Assembly: GCF_910592395.1 (NCBI RefSeq)
Contig: NC_088310.1
Coordinates: 22,267,501 to 22,331,500 of the forward strand
Direction of reading: 5' to 3'
Origin: Lineus longissimus
Lineage: Eukaryota; Nemertea; Pilidiophora; Heteronemertea; Lineidae
Length of the DNA: 64,000 nt
In this document: positions 13,101 to 25,417 of the stretch, in pieces
How the letters are laid out: each line of letters starts with the position of its first letter
How positions within the stretch are numbered: the first letter of the stretch is position 1
Program-made: the position numbers and the translations under genes
Notes under the pieces: model-generated
What the model was told of the DNA's origin: nothing
The model's database searches: none
What the model saw: only the letters and a program-made list of their open reading frames with translations

Positions 13101-16100
13101 TCTTTTGTTTGAGTGTAATATACTAAAACCTTTTAAAAAAAAACTACATGTAATGAAGTGCACACTTGACTTCCAGATTAGCTGCAATCTATACGTCAAC
13201 GTCTGCTGATGTGAAGCGCATCATCCTGCGTGTGCTTGAAGCTCCCGTCAAGGGGATGGGGATGGACTCACCCGAACTCCTCCTCCTTGTGGAGAACTGT
13301 CCTAAAGGTGCTGAGACATTAGTCACAAGGATTATTCATATTCTCACGGACAAAGGTAGGAGTGAGTTTTCAGGAATCCATCCATTCCTCTATTTTTGCC
13401 AAGTTCTGCGTGAACAGAGAATGTACTCCTAAATAGGTAATGAGAATGGTTAAGGTATAGAACATTTGGTCATTCCAAGGCAATCACACATTCAGAGGTG
13501 ATGGAAGCATAGGAGCACACAGTGAACGTCCTAATAGGAAGTACTAAGTTACAGTAAAAGGTTTATAATCAATTGGTGTTCTCGTTTTAGCTGTGCCATC
13601 GCCTGAACTTGTCGACCGAGTCCGTGATCTGTATCACAAAAGGGTAGCAGATGTCCGATTCCTCATACCAGTGCTCAATGGTCTCTCTAAGGTAACGCAT
13701 ATTTCATTAAAAAACCTTTGTGTTATTGGAGATATCCAACATGTTAAAGTTTTATTGTGAAATTTACATTAAGTTTACAGGAAATGGTCAAATTGGTCTA
13801 GGAAATACTTCTGAGACCTTTTACCATTTGCGTTGAGTACTGTTTTTATTGCTGTAGCTATGCGCACTGCAGTTAAAATCTTACCCATTCACTACTTTTG
13901 CAGAAAGAAGTTATTGCAGCTTTACCAAGATTAATCAAGCTCAATCCTAATGTTGTGAAAGAAGTGTTCAATCGGTTATTAGGCGGGCATGGTAAGTTGT
14001 GTATGTTCTGTTCACCTAATTCAAGATATTTGTATGAAGAGTTAAGGAAGGAATCCAACAGTGAAACAGTTCATACAAGAATTTAAGGCATTCCATTTGG
14101 GTCGGGTCATTGTACAGGTTTAATACTGGTATATTTGATGCAATTACACTACTAAACCTTCTGAAGCACCCCTTGATATTTCGACCACAGTCAATCAGTA
14201 ATTTGCCCATTGCCCAATACTTCTGGTAGACTTGATTGTCATTGATCCTCAGTTCTCAATTCCCTGAATGAATTGAGAATTAAGCATCCACCAACACGTG
14301 TTACTTGTGTATAAGTTGTTCTCATGGTGACCTGTTGTTTTTCAGGGGATTCCAGTGTTGGATATGCCAGCCCTCTCAACCCAGCGGAGTTGCTGGTTGC
14401 CCTTCACAATATTGATCCTCTCAAATGTGACATGAAAACTATCATCAAAGGTAGGCTTTGATTGCTCTATATCTGAGCTCTTCAAAAGTGTGTAAAGTTA
14501 ACTCGTTACCAAAGTATTGTGTTTGTTTTTTTATTTTTGTATTCATAGACAACAGTGTTTACCAATACATTACTGATGCATTGTGGTACAGGTTCTATTG
14601 AGAGTATGTCACTGCCTCAGATACAGCTCATTGACTTCCTTGATTTCAAGACTGCCAAGTTTTGTCTGATGCAAATTTGGCAAGAGATTTTATTTTGTAT
14701 TTCATTAATATTTTCCTTTTTGCAGCAACTAACTTGTGCTTTGCTGAGAAGACAGTCTACACGCAGGAGGTTCTAGCTGTGGTCATGCAGCAGTTGATGG
14801 AGCAGAATCCACTGCCAGTTTTACTCATGAGAACTGTCATTCAAGCCTTGGCCATGTACCCAAGACTTGTTGGATTCACAATGAATATTTTACAAAGACT
14901 AATAATAAAAGAGGTGAGAATGACCTTTTATACTGTTCTTCTTCTAATCATGTTGAACTGAATCAATTTCCGTGTGGGACAAAGTTAGTCATTTCAATAT
15001 ATGAATAACAAGTTTTTTATGCTTTATATTTATCAAGCCTAGCATGTTATGTGCTGTACTAGAGAGTTTGTGTGAGGTGATACAGAACCCCAAATATGAT
15101 TTTAATTTCTATGTCAATCTTTCAGGTTTGGACTCAAAAGAAGGTGTGGGAAGGTTTTATCAAGTGTTGTCAGCGAACACGGCCACAATCCTTTGTGGTT
15201 CTTCTTCAGTTGCCTGCAGCCCAACTGAGCAACGTGTTTGAGACGTGCCCCGAGATGAAGGAGCCCCTCCATCAGCATGTACTCTCATTGGCACCTAATC
15301 AACGTGCTCATCTGCCTAGGCCTGTCCTGGCTGTTTTAGAAAATCGAAACATGGAGGAAATGGAGATCAGACAAGAGGTAGGGTAATGCTGGTTTTAATC
15401 GCTCTTATAGAGCTTGACCTGGTTGCTCTAACATGTTGATATGTCACTATCTTGGCATCCTTTTAATAACATGGCATGATCTCTGTTCGATATGCCCAAT
15501 GTAATGTACAATGACTACGTGTAACTTCTTGTGAACAACCAGGCTCTGTGGTATTAAAATCTGCTGTCAAATAAGGGATACTGAGTGAAAGTATTGTTAA
15601 TGGACTGGTGTGGAAACCTTTGTCGGTTACTTTTCGATTCTCTATTTATAGGCTGAAATCGAGAATATACAACCAAGAGATCTCAATTCTGAGGCAACAC
15701 GTTTTGTGGTACACCAGCCGAAACTTTCCATTCCTTCAACTCCTCCAATATCGACCATCACTCATCCATCGATGCCCAAAATGGAAGTCCAAGATCACTT
15801 AAGAGCACCTACTGGTCAAAGTCCAGTTGCACGCCAACAGGTTTCAACAATATCAACCATTGGTCAACCGAGTCCTGATTTGCAAAATGTCACAACAATT
15901 CAGACTGTTCAAACAATCCAACCCGTTCCTCAGGCTGTTCATCAGCCAACTGTTCAAATGGAAGAACCTATAGAAATCGATGAGAAGGTGCCTGAACCAG
16001 TACCAGTGCCAGTGGAGCCAGAGAAAGTGTCAGCGCAACATAATCTAGCTGTGAGAACCATCCAGCAAGTCCCTGGACCCAAGAGGTCTGTACCCATGGC

Positions 16101-16708
16101 TAAACCAATCCAGTCGCTATCTGGACGGGCGTCGCAGTCCAGCTCCCCAATGAGATCGGGTTCTGAGTCTGAATCGCCAGCCCCCCTGATTATCCCCGAT
16201 TCGCCGAAACCAGATGAATCAGCTGTGAAAGAAACAGCGATGGAGGTAGCGGAGCCTGAAAAAGGTTCAGTCGATGAAAAGGAAGTAGAAATTATTGAGG
16301 AGATGGAAACCACAGAAAAGGTATGCATTTGTGTCTTATTCTTGTTTTCGATAAATTTTGTGAGCAATTGAGTTACTGTCATCTAGTTTTTGCCAAGACT
16401 GCATTTGTCTCCGAGGAACTACCTGTTAGAATGAAAACCCTGGAGGTAAAAGACACAAAGTATAGAGGTTGGTAGAAATTTGGTTGGCATCACTACAATT
16501 CGAGAAGGTTGGACAAGTTTTTTCTGTCAAGCACCCAATTAGTGCCGTCTGTCAGCAGATAAGAAGTTTTAAAGCTAATTTCATATTTCATTTTATTCCT
16601 TTCTTTCAGGAAGTTGAACCCGAACCAAAGAAACGTGGCCGAAAGAAGGCCTCGGCAACGCCAACGTCCGCTAGGAGTACAAGAAGTACCAGAAGTTCCA
16701 AGAAATAA
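10127..16708 (+). CDS. SYMPK: symplekin, 3' part of the gene (15 exons, 883 codons plus stop)
   Basis: Scaffold of the cleavage and polyadenylation machinery and of histone pre-mRNA processing; family members bind CstF64 and the CPSF73/CPSF100 core in the nucleus. Exons: 10127-10196, 10547-10726, 11097-11183, 11416-11611, 11952-12033, 12370-12552, 12776-12948, 13177-13355, 13591-13691, 13904-13991, 14346-14450, 14726-14913, 15126-15377, 15652-16320, 16610-16708. All introns are GT/AG and every phase agrees, giving 2652 nt in one frame to TAA. Conserved symplekin stretches include [20 protein letters not shown] (exon 4), [20 protein letters not shown] (exon 8), [11 protein letters not shown] (exon 10), [20 protein letters not shown] (exon 12) and [18 protein letters not shown] (exon 13). 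Exon 14 is a Pro/Gln/Ser/Glu-rich linker and exon 15 a basic tail with KKRGRKK. The N-terminal HEAT-repeat half was not found upstream, so the first exons lie beyond the window or in unrecognised sequence. The start of exon 1 is an acceptor, not the gene start. Confidence 0.96.
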
Positions 16709-18125
16709 GGAAGATGCAATTGGCTATCAATTAGCATTCGCTCGCACAAGATATATTCCAGTCATCTATTTATGGCTGTACTACATATAAACCAGGCCTA
16801 TGTCGCTATAAGGCCCAGCAAACAAACAAATGTTGTTGGTGTGACCAGCAACAAAAATTGTTAGTTTGCGGTGGCTATCACAGGTGCCTGCGAAAAGAAG
16901 CCTCGATCGCACTGGCCTGCGAGTAGTATCAATGCCAGCTTTTATTTGTTGGACCTGCAGACAAGAGATCCTCTTGTCCCATGTAGCGGCGATTGTAAAT
17001 GCGGCGACAAGAAATACTTGTTTGCTGTCTTTTCTTCCTTTCTTGATCCCCAGAGCTATTAAAGAACTTCCTTATAAAGTGGTGAATGCAACTGCATGTT
17101 CATTTTCACATCTACATGTCTGTACATGTAGACCCTTGTGAAGGGCATTGGTTCGAACAGATGATCAAGTTAGAGTGCTTGGTGAAACAATCGCAGTGGA
17201 AATTCTTAAGTCCTTATCAAATTATGGTGTGATTTGTTAGTGTTTTCTTCTGTACATTTTGTTTTGTGTCAGTTTTTCTTCTGGTCTTTTGTGCTAGTTG
17301 ACATAAGGCTGAGTTTACAGAGATATCATGTTATAGGTCAAGTCTCGTATTTCATTTATGAACAGCAATTTTCAAAAGGACACATGAAATCAACGTAGAC
17401 ACAACTTTGAAAATAACTTTCTTAGTTCAGACAGAACCCCTGACTTTCATGTAAACCCAGGCTTGAATAATGAAAAATAAGAGAACATGTAAACCTATGT
17501 TTTACGTTCTACGAGCACTATCTGTCTTCACACTGACGTTAGGGTGTTATATGTAAAAGGTGATTGGATAAATAAATTGTGCAATGCATGAATTTTTCCA
17601 GCTGCTTCGTCTGAAGTGAGATTTCAGACATCTTTACTAAATCAAGACCAAATCTTGGGTAATGACTTTGTCACAACCTAACTTAAGTTGGTGATATATT
17701 GTCTCTTCTTCTATTTGAGGAACCAATGATTTGGTGAGCTTTTATTGTGTATGGTCCCAATGTTGCTGGATGTATGTGTATGTGGTAAAGGTTTGGGAGC
17801 TTTTTCTTTATTATGTATGTCACGACCTGTGTGGAAGCTAATACAAAAACAAAAGGTCTCGGAGTTTCTAAATGTGACCATTTTCGTTCAGTGCGAGTTT
17901 AAAGAAAGAAATCAATCATGAAGAACGAATGTTATGTGCTCATAGCAAATTTTCCAAGACAAGTGAAGGGTTGTCACAGCTGTACACATCAAAAACTGTT
18001 ATGTTCAGTTTATATCTAGGACACAACACCTGCAGTGTTGCTATTGATGCTGCAGCATATTTTGTAAATCTTCATGGTTGTAATGAACTCTACATGGAAT
18101 AAATGGAATATTGTTTATACTGTGC
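16709..18125 (+). other. SYMPK: 3' UTR of symplekin
   Basis: Sequence after the TAA at 16706-16708. The last good plus-strand polyadenylation signal before the convergent DPY30 gene is AATAAA at 18098-18103, followed by a T-rich stretch (tgtgcttttttttg) near 18120-18137. An earlier AATAAA-type site near 17571 could give a shorter transcript. Open frames here (for example 16866-17141) look incidental. Confidence 0.55.
18098..18103 (+). terminator. polyadenylation signal AATAAA, probable symplekin 3' end
   Basis: Canonical hexamer followed within 40 bp by a T-rich downstream element. It is the last such site on this strand before the convergent gene. Confidence 0.5.
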
Positions 18126-18481
18126 TTTTTTTTGCTTTTGAGCCAAACAAGGTTACATATAATGCCACATTTTCGTCCGGTCAACAAAATGTTGGTTCGA
18201 AAACCAGAAGACAAAGTTGAGATTATGATTTAGCCATTTGTGTACAAAAATGTACAACTTATTGAAGCCAGAAGACAGAGCACAGATTGTGGCCTCAAAT
18301 CTGAAGGACATGTGAAAATCTCGCTCGGAAGTCATGGAGGTGCAATCATCGGGTTGTTCCAAGAGGTGAATTAGGACAACTCCACACCTAAGAAGAGCTT
18401 GGATAGGACTCGGTAATACATCGTAACAGGCTACTCGAGGGAGTCAAAAAGCAAGCAAGAACTATGAATAGTTTGAAATAT

Positions 18482-18487
18482 TTTATT
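18482..18487 (-). terminator. polyadenylation signal on the minus strand, probable DPY30 3' end
   Basis: The plus strand reads tttatt, so the minus strand carries AATAAA about 750 bp below the DPY30 stop codon. It lies about 380 bp from the symplekin signal, so the two transcripts would converge without overlap if both sites are used. Confidence 0.45.
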
Positions 18488-19238
18488 CATACATAAATAC
18501 AATAAATGTAGGCACTAGTTGTATGTTTGCGGTAAAAAAGGTGTCTACAATTTTTACAATTCATTTTTAAGTATCTTGTCTGGAGCTGAACAGACATTTG
18601 GTTTTGGAAGAAAATGATGTGGAGAAAAGTGAAAAGTGAATGCTTTGAGTTGGCACACTGGTCCTACATACACTGTCAAGACATAGCCCAAAGACCATTT
18701 GCAGGAGTGTTATGGTCAAACCTGCCATTGTTTGTTTACCTCATATACCTAGACAAGTCTATTTCTAATATCCTGTTGGTCGCATTGTGTACAGAGGACC
18801 AGTGTGTTCAGTTTCTCTTCTCATGTCACATTGATGCAACAAAAAAGGCCCAGCCTGCTGAAAAAACTATTTGCTGTTATGTATATTACTGGTACTAAAG
18901 AAAATGAATACTTTGAATGTCCTCACTCTCATCATCTAAGCTGGGCTCTCACAAGAAGTGTTCACCAAAATTAATTTTAAATTAAAATTCATCAATTCAC
19001 ATTACTTCAATTTCATGAAATTGATAGTGGTCATTTCAATTGCTGTACTTCATCTTAAAATGTGTCATACATACTCTCAGTCCAATTTGAAAGAGTAAAT
19101 TTCCATGACTTTCATTGACTGTGTGTGCCAAGAGATCAGTGAAATAATAGCTCACATTGTTACAGAGTAGTCTATTGAAATAAAGAATTGTCTCTTAACA
19201 TCTTGTTTTAGGACTTGCAGATGTGTTTCTTCCAATGG
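18488..19238 (-). other. DPY30: 3' UTR of DPY30
   Basis: Minus-strand sequence between the DPY30 stop (19241-19239) and the candidate polyadenylation signal. It is AT-rich with no coding exon. Confidence 0.45.
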
Positions 19239-20720
19239 TTATTGATCGTACTGTTTCTTGTTCTTGAGAAGAAATGCTGCCAAAAATTCAATCGGATTTG
19301 GGGGTCTGAAAAGAAAGTGAAGATACGTTTTATCACCTGTGTTCTTGTGCAGCCATCTACGTACATGTATACAGGAAGTAAAACCTTTTTAACTACTTGT
19401 ACAAATCAAAGCCCCCGAATCAAAGTCAGAATTCTGCTTCCTACTTGAATGCAACTGGCCTTGGCATTTGCACAAGAACAAAACATAAGTTCATGAATAC
19501 AGAAGCAGGAATAATCTTTTAAGATAGGTACTCTCTGTGCACTAAATTATCATGCTAAGTAAATGTACACCAATTGAAGTCCTAGTAGGCGAACTTATTC
19601 GAAATCTAGGTGTGCCTTCTCCAACCATTGCCCAGACTTTAAATGACAGCAATGGGCAACCTTTATAAATACTGGATTTTTCCAATTGACAAAAAGCTCT
19701 TTACCTTTCCTTTGCCAGCACCGACATGCCTTGCAATAAGACAGGCACAACTGTTTGGTCTAAATAAGCCCTGGTGGGCAATGACTGCAGATCAACTTTT
19801 GGCCGACGACCCTGGGAATCGAGGCCAAGGGCATCTTTCTCAGCTGCAATTATTTTCTGGAAACAGACATGATGATAAGATTAACACTAACAGTCTTTCA
19901 TCAAAATCTGTAACATAAACGTCTTAAAACCTACATTAAAAGTACTTTTACTGCCGACTCGTGTCTTACGCCTAAGCCCATTCGCAGGCATGACCATAAC
20001 TAGCCCAACCAGAAGTTAAGAAATTAAAAAAAGCAGTCACACGCAAAGTTCAACAAACTTGTCAAAGGAGCAAAAGCTGTTGCACTGACTGTGACATTCT
20101 GACAAGGTAGCAGACTCGACACGTTAACACTATGCACTACAGTACAGTTACAATCTGTCTATATCATCACCTGTATATTTTCTGTCACACCTTGCTCCAC
20201 ATGTGGATTTTCCAGGCCTGGGGTCACAGCTGGAACCTGGTCATTATCAGGAGCAGGAGTAGGATTAGCTTGAGATTGGTCTGGAAAAAGAGAAGTCACA
20301 AGAAAATTATAGGCCTAGGTACAAATATAAATACTGAAATAGGACAGAAATTTGACAAGTTCATGCTGATGCCTGAAGCCTGCAGCCTGTCTTAGTTTTT
20401 GCTCCCCAACACGTTGGCCAAGAATTATTTTCCCTTGCACAATAAGGACAATAGAATTCTATATCCATTGTGTGGGGGAAAATAATTTTGGGCCACCCTG
20501 TAGTCCTGTAGGAGTCTGGCCTTAATGTTGTTAGGCCTGGATCGAGTAAATGTTGACTATGGATTTGAACTATGTCGATACTTCAACAACATTTTAGAGT
20601 AAAATTATGGACAACTCGGATGTATTTGAAACACAAACTTATGTATCATCGAGCTCGAAATCAGTTAAAAATGGATAAAAATAGAAGCTTTTTTGCGCTT
20701 TTTTGCATACCGTCCGCCAT
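19239..20720 (-). CDS. DPY30: DPY30, complete four-exon gene (112 aa)
   Basis: Core subunit of the MLL/SET1 (COMPASS) histone H3K4 methyltransferase complexes; its C-terminal Dpy-30 motif forms a helical dimer that binds ASH2L. Coding exons on the minus strand: 20720-20711 (ATG plus 7 nt), 20280-20171, 19856-19705 and 19305-19239. All introns are GT/AG and the phases agree, giving 339 nt including the stop. The exon at 19856-19705 carries [19 protein letters not shown] and [12 protein letters not shown]. The last exon carries [20 protein letters not shown] before TAA. These are the signature blocks of the Dpy-30 motif (about residues 65-106). The first 40 residues are acidic and Pro-rich and variable in the family. 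Length fits (99 aa in human). The start context, aatcATGGCGGAC, resembles YY1-type translation-start promoters. It is convergent with symplekin. Plus-strand open frames at 19215-19448, 19643-19918 and 20132-20395 are shadows of these exons. Confidence 0.96.
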
Positions 20721-22086
20721 GATTATTTTGTTGTCAGGCAAGTTGTATTTTTAGTGGTACTCGGTCCTTTCGCTCCCTGACCTTTTCGCCCCCAGTTGTT
20801 TCGCTCCCTGGGACTTTTTGTTAGGATTGAGAAAGTACTCGGGTACAATATTAATGAATTAAGATTTATTGAAATTCATAGTTGTCACGAGTGAGGTCAG
20901 GGTATAGGCTCTTATCTATCTTGTGGCCCAGTGGCATTCAATTTTGACAAATTTCTAATGGGCTTTTAAGAATTTGTGATCTGGGCAGGTCACTGATTGT
21001 CTGGGTCATTGATTGGTCATCGAGTGTGTGACTTTGTGCACTAAGTCTGCACTTGTCCATCGATATATATTGCCTCCGTTACCACCGCCCATAATAGACG
21101 CGCGAATAAATGAGATAGAAAAGTGCCTTGTTAAGATTACTTGATGACCAATCAACTGGTATCTGCCCATTTCGCCAGCCTCTTCGATATTCACTCACAG
21201 GCAGGATAGGCTACACGGCCCCATGTCGGACTCGTAAAGATACGGATTTATATACCGTGGCCCTATGCTGTAGGCCTACTTCTGCTGGGGAGGAACATGT
21301 TCTTCAGAAATGACTATTGATAATGAGACAGTACCGGTGTAACAGTAACAAATGCCCCCCTGGAAAAAGTGTCCGGCCCTATTGTATTCTGCAATATGGT
21401 TCTATAGAGACCCTGGCCGTCAATAGCTCAGAGATTGAAGCGCATAATAGAATCCTTTGTTTCCCGGGCATTCTATCCTAGGACATTTTAAACTTCTACA
21501 CCGGCCTGGCCCCTTCTCACTGTAAGTGAACAGCGTTGAGGATCGACGCCTATTTTAATACTCAAGGCAAATCAGGTCTTTTGTCTTCCTGGATGAGATA
21601 ATACTGGTATTCCACTTGCGGGCAACTAGTCAGCTTTATAATGTTACCTCGATGTTGATGGTCGGCCTTTTACTCAGAGCGCAGGTATGAGAAGTATTCT
21701 GCATTGACAGACGGTTACAAAGTACGACCTTAAAAAGCAGAGAATAACAAGTACAGAGCACTGTCACAATCAACAGGGCTGTCAGCTTTGACAAGTACTT
21801 AAGGTACCGGTACAGCATTTATTCATTTTCCTCATACTTTTTCGGACTGCTGGCCAGTCTCTGGTTGGCCAAGGGCAAGATTGGGACATTTCATTAGCTT
21901 CGGCATTCTGACGAGTGCTGCAGTGGAACGTGGTCGCAAACACCGATGTTATTCAGAGCGTAGATTGTGACCACCACCAATGAATTCAAGTATATTATAA
22001 GTAGTGGACATTTTCATGACCAACATCACAATATAGCGTATCGTGACTACACTCCCTTAACTTATCCATGGGGTAACCCATTAGAT
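20721..22086. other. DPY30 upstream region; otherwise nothing recognised
   Basis: It contains the presumed DPY30 5' UTR and promoter just above 20720. A small run of near-repeats (tttcgctccctg at about 20768 and 20804) lies in the first 100 bp. No further exon was recognised on either strand. Confidence 0.4.
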
Positions 22087-22375
22087 GACAGATCAGTGCT
22101 AGCTCGGGGGTGATGGTTTATTGGGAGGGGGGGACCCATCTTGGAGACAGATCAGTGCTTGCTCTGGGCGATGGTGACCTGATGGAACAATTCATCTTGA
22201 AGACAAACTTCAGTGCTAGCTTTGGGCGATGGTGTATCAGGGGAATACCCTATCTTGAAGACAGATCAGTGCCAGCTCTGGGCGGTGGCGTATTGGGGGA
22301 ACCATCCATTGGAGACTGATAAGTTCGAGTGCTCTGTTGGGCGCCAGTCTAATTGGAAGACAATATCCATCTTTT
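22087..22375. repeat. minisatellite, ~58 bp period, about 5 diverged copies
   Basis: The phrase acagatcagtgctagctc, or close variants, recurs at about 22087, 22146, 22203 and 22260, with a weaker copy near 22314. Each is followed by gggcgatgg-type sequence and an attggagac/cttgaagac boundary. No coding function is indicated. Confidence 0.6.
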
Positions 22376-23319
22376 AGACAGGTCAGATCGAGAGCTATTG
22401 ACATGGTGGTACCCGATATTTCAACCACACAGCAACAATATGGGTACTATTTCAATTGCATATGTCGTTACCTATCCTCAAAGACATGGTTTATTATCAA
22501 TAACACTACCGCAGCTTAAACTGTGTACCGTGAAAAAAATGATCATGATACATGGGCCATTACCACAAACACAAATGTCCTACGGATTCAAATAAAGTCG
22601 GCAAGTAGGATCAGACATCTGGAACCAGTCAACACTCAATAGAACATGGTTGGTCGAATTCTCCGTCTCATCCTAGAATTGCGCTATTGTGAAATTTAGA
22701 TCAGACACAACAACTCGACCCTGGTACAGAGAAGACAGTTATAATGTATGTCCTCGATCTTCAGATTGAGTCTTGTGTGTTTGAAAGATTCTTGTATTTA
22801 TTGGCAACTCTGTCTTCCACCTTCCCTACATTATGGTGTTATAGCCTGACTATCATTGTGACAATTTGGTTACAACCTAGCCTACCTTAGGGTGAGACAC
22901 CTCGACGTGACCACAGAGAAGACAGTTCACAGCCTTCCTGCCACAGAGACAATGTTGACACCTGGCCTGTCTGAAAGTAGACATCCCGACCAGGCCAAAC
23001 AAACGACAGTTCACAACCTAGCTGTCACAGATACATGTAACCTGCCCAAGCTAAGGTAAGCAATTTGACCCAGATAATGAGGTAAGAAGAGAAGCGAGAA
23101 GCGAACAGCGAACATTAACCCCTGATTGGATTTCATCAGCATGGCTGTAGATGTAACCATCAATAATTAGACAAGACTGATTTAACATGTCTTCACTCCA
23201 TCCTTAAAGGATGGATGCTCTCTTCCACGTTTTTATTCCTTCTGTATCGACACGAGCTTGCAATTAATATCTCGATCATTTATCAGCGATTTACAAAAAA
23301 TGTTTGAATTCATATCGAG
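22376..23319. other. non-coding, nothing firm
   Basis: It contains weak internal similarities (gagaagacagtt near 22730 and 22916; acagttcacaaccta-like near 22926 and 23010) suggesting an old, degraded tandem repeat. No exon was recognised. Confidence 0.4.
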
Positions 23320-23360
23320 CCATTATCTGATATATTTCTTGTATGTCTGAACTCCACCAG

Positions 23361-23700
23361 TGGCAAGGATGTCCTCGCTAGAAGACAATATCACATCATT
23401 TGCTATGGCTGCCTGGCCACCACTTGAGACAATACTGAGAATTTCCTCTTGGGAAGACAATGTCACATCATTTTCTATGGGTATATCTGACCTCCACTGG
23501 AGACAATTCTAGAGTGTCCTCTTTGGAAGACACTGTTAAATCATTTTCTGTGGCTTTAGGACTTCCACTTGTGACAATACTATGAATGTGCTCTTTTGAA
23601 GACAATGTCACATCATTTTCTATGGCTATATATATCTAGCCTCCACTAGAGACAATACTAAGGGTGTCCTCTATAGGGCTATATCTGAACTCCGGCATCA
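23361..23700. repeat. ~78 bp tandem repeat inside copy 1
   Basis: Successive units contain ccactngagacaatact followed by tcctctttggaagaca and atcattttctatgg. About four units are visible, and the same set recurs at about 26637-26975 in copy 2. The period is close to 26 codons, which keeps one minus-strand frame partly open (phrases such as NDVTLSSSEDIL in copy 2), but stops occur in copy 1 and I do not consider it coding. Confidence 0.6.
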
Positions 23701-24193
23701 AGTGTGTTAAAAGACCGGTGGTGTTTAACCTTTAATAAAACTTCGGTAACGTTAGAAATTTAATGTAGTTCAATCATCGTGCCCATTTAACTAATGTATA
23801 TTACATTTCAACTTTGCCCGCTCCATGGGTATATGCTAGTACTAAGAATGTCCTGTACTGGGAAGACACCTCACATCTTTTTTTGGCCTCCACACAGGAT
23901 AGCAGCTCACCGGGTCTCTGATATCTCAATCCACATTTTCGCCCCACCCAGAACCAGTTTAATCCTGAAATGAGACCGTACCATAAACTTTTGTTGAGGG
24001 GTGACAGTTGTTACATTTCCACGGTGAAATCGGTTCTTGACAGATATCCGTTGGCATGAATAACAGAAGGCTTGGTAATTTAAAAAGAAGGAAATTTATG
24101 AGACTTTTCATTACCCTGCAGTTGAGAAAAACATAAAATTCGAGTTTTGTAGGACCAACCATTTTGAGAGGACCCCCCGCAACCCGCATGACC

Positions 24194-24301
24194 ATGGGCG
24201 GCGCGAATTCGTCTGCTCGCTTCAAGGAGGCTGGAAGACAGAGATCGATGACTCGCCTGTGTTTTTTTATCAATTTCTCATTTTTTACCGAATTAACCAA
24301 G
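24194..24301 (+). CDS. candidate first coding exon of an unknown small protein
   Basis: ATG in a strong context (accATGGgc) inside the only CpG-rich spot of this region. It opens 36 codons beginning MGGANSSARFKEAG, an N-myristoylation-like start, and ends with a short hydrophobic run before an aag/gtaaag donor in phase 0. The triplicated terminal exon downstream also starts in phase 0 in its intact copy (27400-27471), so joining them would give a protein of about 59 aa. I do not recognise it. The minus strand is also open here (127 codons), which weakens the call. Confidence 0.27.
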
Positions 24302-25346
24302 GTAAAGTTATAAAGAAATATAGAAAACATCATCAAGATCATTATGATAAAGTTTTTGAGCCAACCAAAGTTGGTTTCCGATGTTTGACATGTACGAAGT
24401 GATTGTGAAAAAACTTGAAAAATTGCCGTTATTCATCTGTCAATGTTTCGTGATAATTTGAAGTGTTGAAGTGAAATATCATCTTATAACTATTTCAATA
24501 CCTATATTTTCGGATAAAATCAGCATCAGTAAGAATCTATTTGGCCTTCTGAATAAGAAGGTGCGTTTTAATTGTTGACTTTCCAATCAGAAATTGCTTC
24601 AAAATTTAGTTGAAATGTGCGACTGCTGAGCGTCGCCGGTCAATGATAATGAGATACATTGTTTCATAATGCATTCAACCGTGCATTCTTGCATTGGTGC
24701 AGTTCATGTGTTGGTCATTTTTTGATGCATTGTTTGAGAGTTTTGCACGTTTGAGAGGAGTTTATAGGCATCTGGAGAAAGGTCCAGGTTCTCTAGGGTG
24801 TGGCCGGGATACATTTTGTGTTACCCTTCCCGTGATCTGAAGAAAAGACATGTGCCAACCTGACAAATTCAGGTTTGTTTTAACAGCTGGTTTTTGTTAA
24901 GCTCCACGATCTCTCCCTATCACTTCTTGATGAAAATTGTCTTCACCTTAAAAGGGGGACTATAGGTAGATGCAGATGGGGGCTAATTTGGCCATCTTCA
25001 GGTGACTAATACACACAGTATGGGCCCTGGGTCATGTCAGATTCAGCACTAAATGTGTTCCTCGTACAAGCCTGAATCATCTTTTCGACTTGCTGTAAGA
25101 TGTGAGATAACCCTATTGGTGGCTTTTTGTAACTTTATCTTGCCTGCCTAGCTGCTGCCTATATTGTTTCTTTAAGTTATTGTCCGAGGCTTGTCTTTAC
25201 TTAGTCACCTCTAGAAGTTGTGATGTCTTTCAAACTTTACTCCAAAAAATACTCGCAAAGTGATTTAGGATGGTGAATTGAACAGTGTCACAACCTCTCA
25301 AGTTTTCACTACCATACAATTAATTGGTTTCCTTTGTTTTTTTCAG

Positions 25347-25417
25347 AGAGTAAAGCCAAGAAGGTTAACGTCCAGATCGATTGGCCAGGAGAAAACAAGC
25401 CTAAGGCAGCTGAATGA
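25347..25417 (+). pseudogene. terminal exon-like sequence, copy 1 (one-base deletion)
   Basis: Follows a strong acceptor (ttgtttttttcag) and ends in TGA. It is 71 nt long where copies 2 and 3 have 72 nt. The missing base near 25358 breaks the phase-0 frame that reads through in copy 2. Spliced in another phase it could still read to the same TGA, so it is a probable, not certain, pseudo-exon. Confidence 0.4.

Noticed and set aside
15954-16382. 142-codon minus-strand frame
   Set aside because: Complement of the symplekin Pro/Ser/Glu-rich exon 14 (15652-16320).
19643-19918. Plus-strand frame of 91 codons
   Set aside because: It is the complement of the DPY30 exon 19705-19856; the minus strand gives the conserved protein with correct splice sites.
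23959-24342. 127-codon minus-strand frame opposite the candidate MGG exon
   Set aside because: No donor/acceptor pair or recognisable motif. The plus-strand reading has a strong start context and a phase-compatible partner, though both remain weak.
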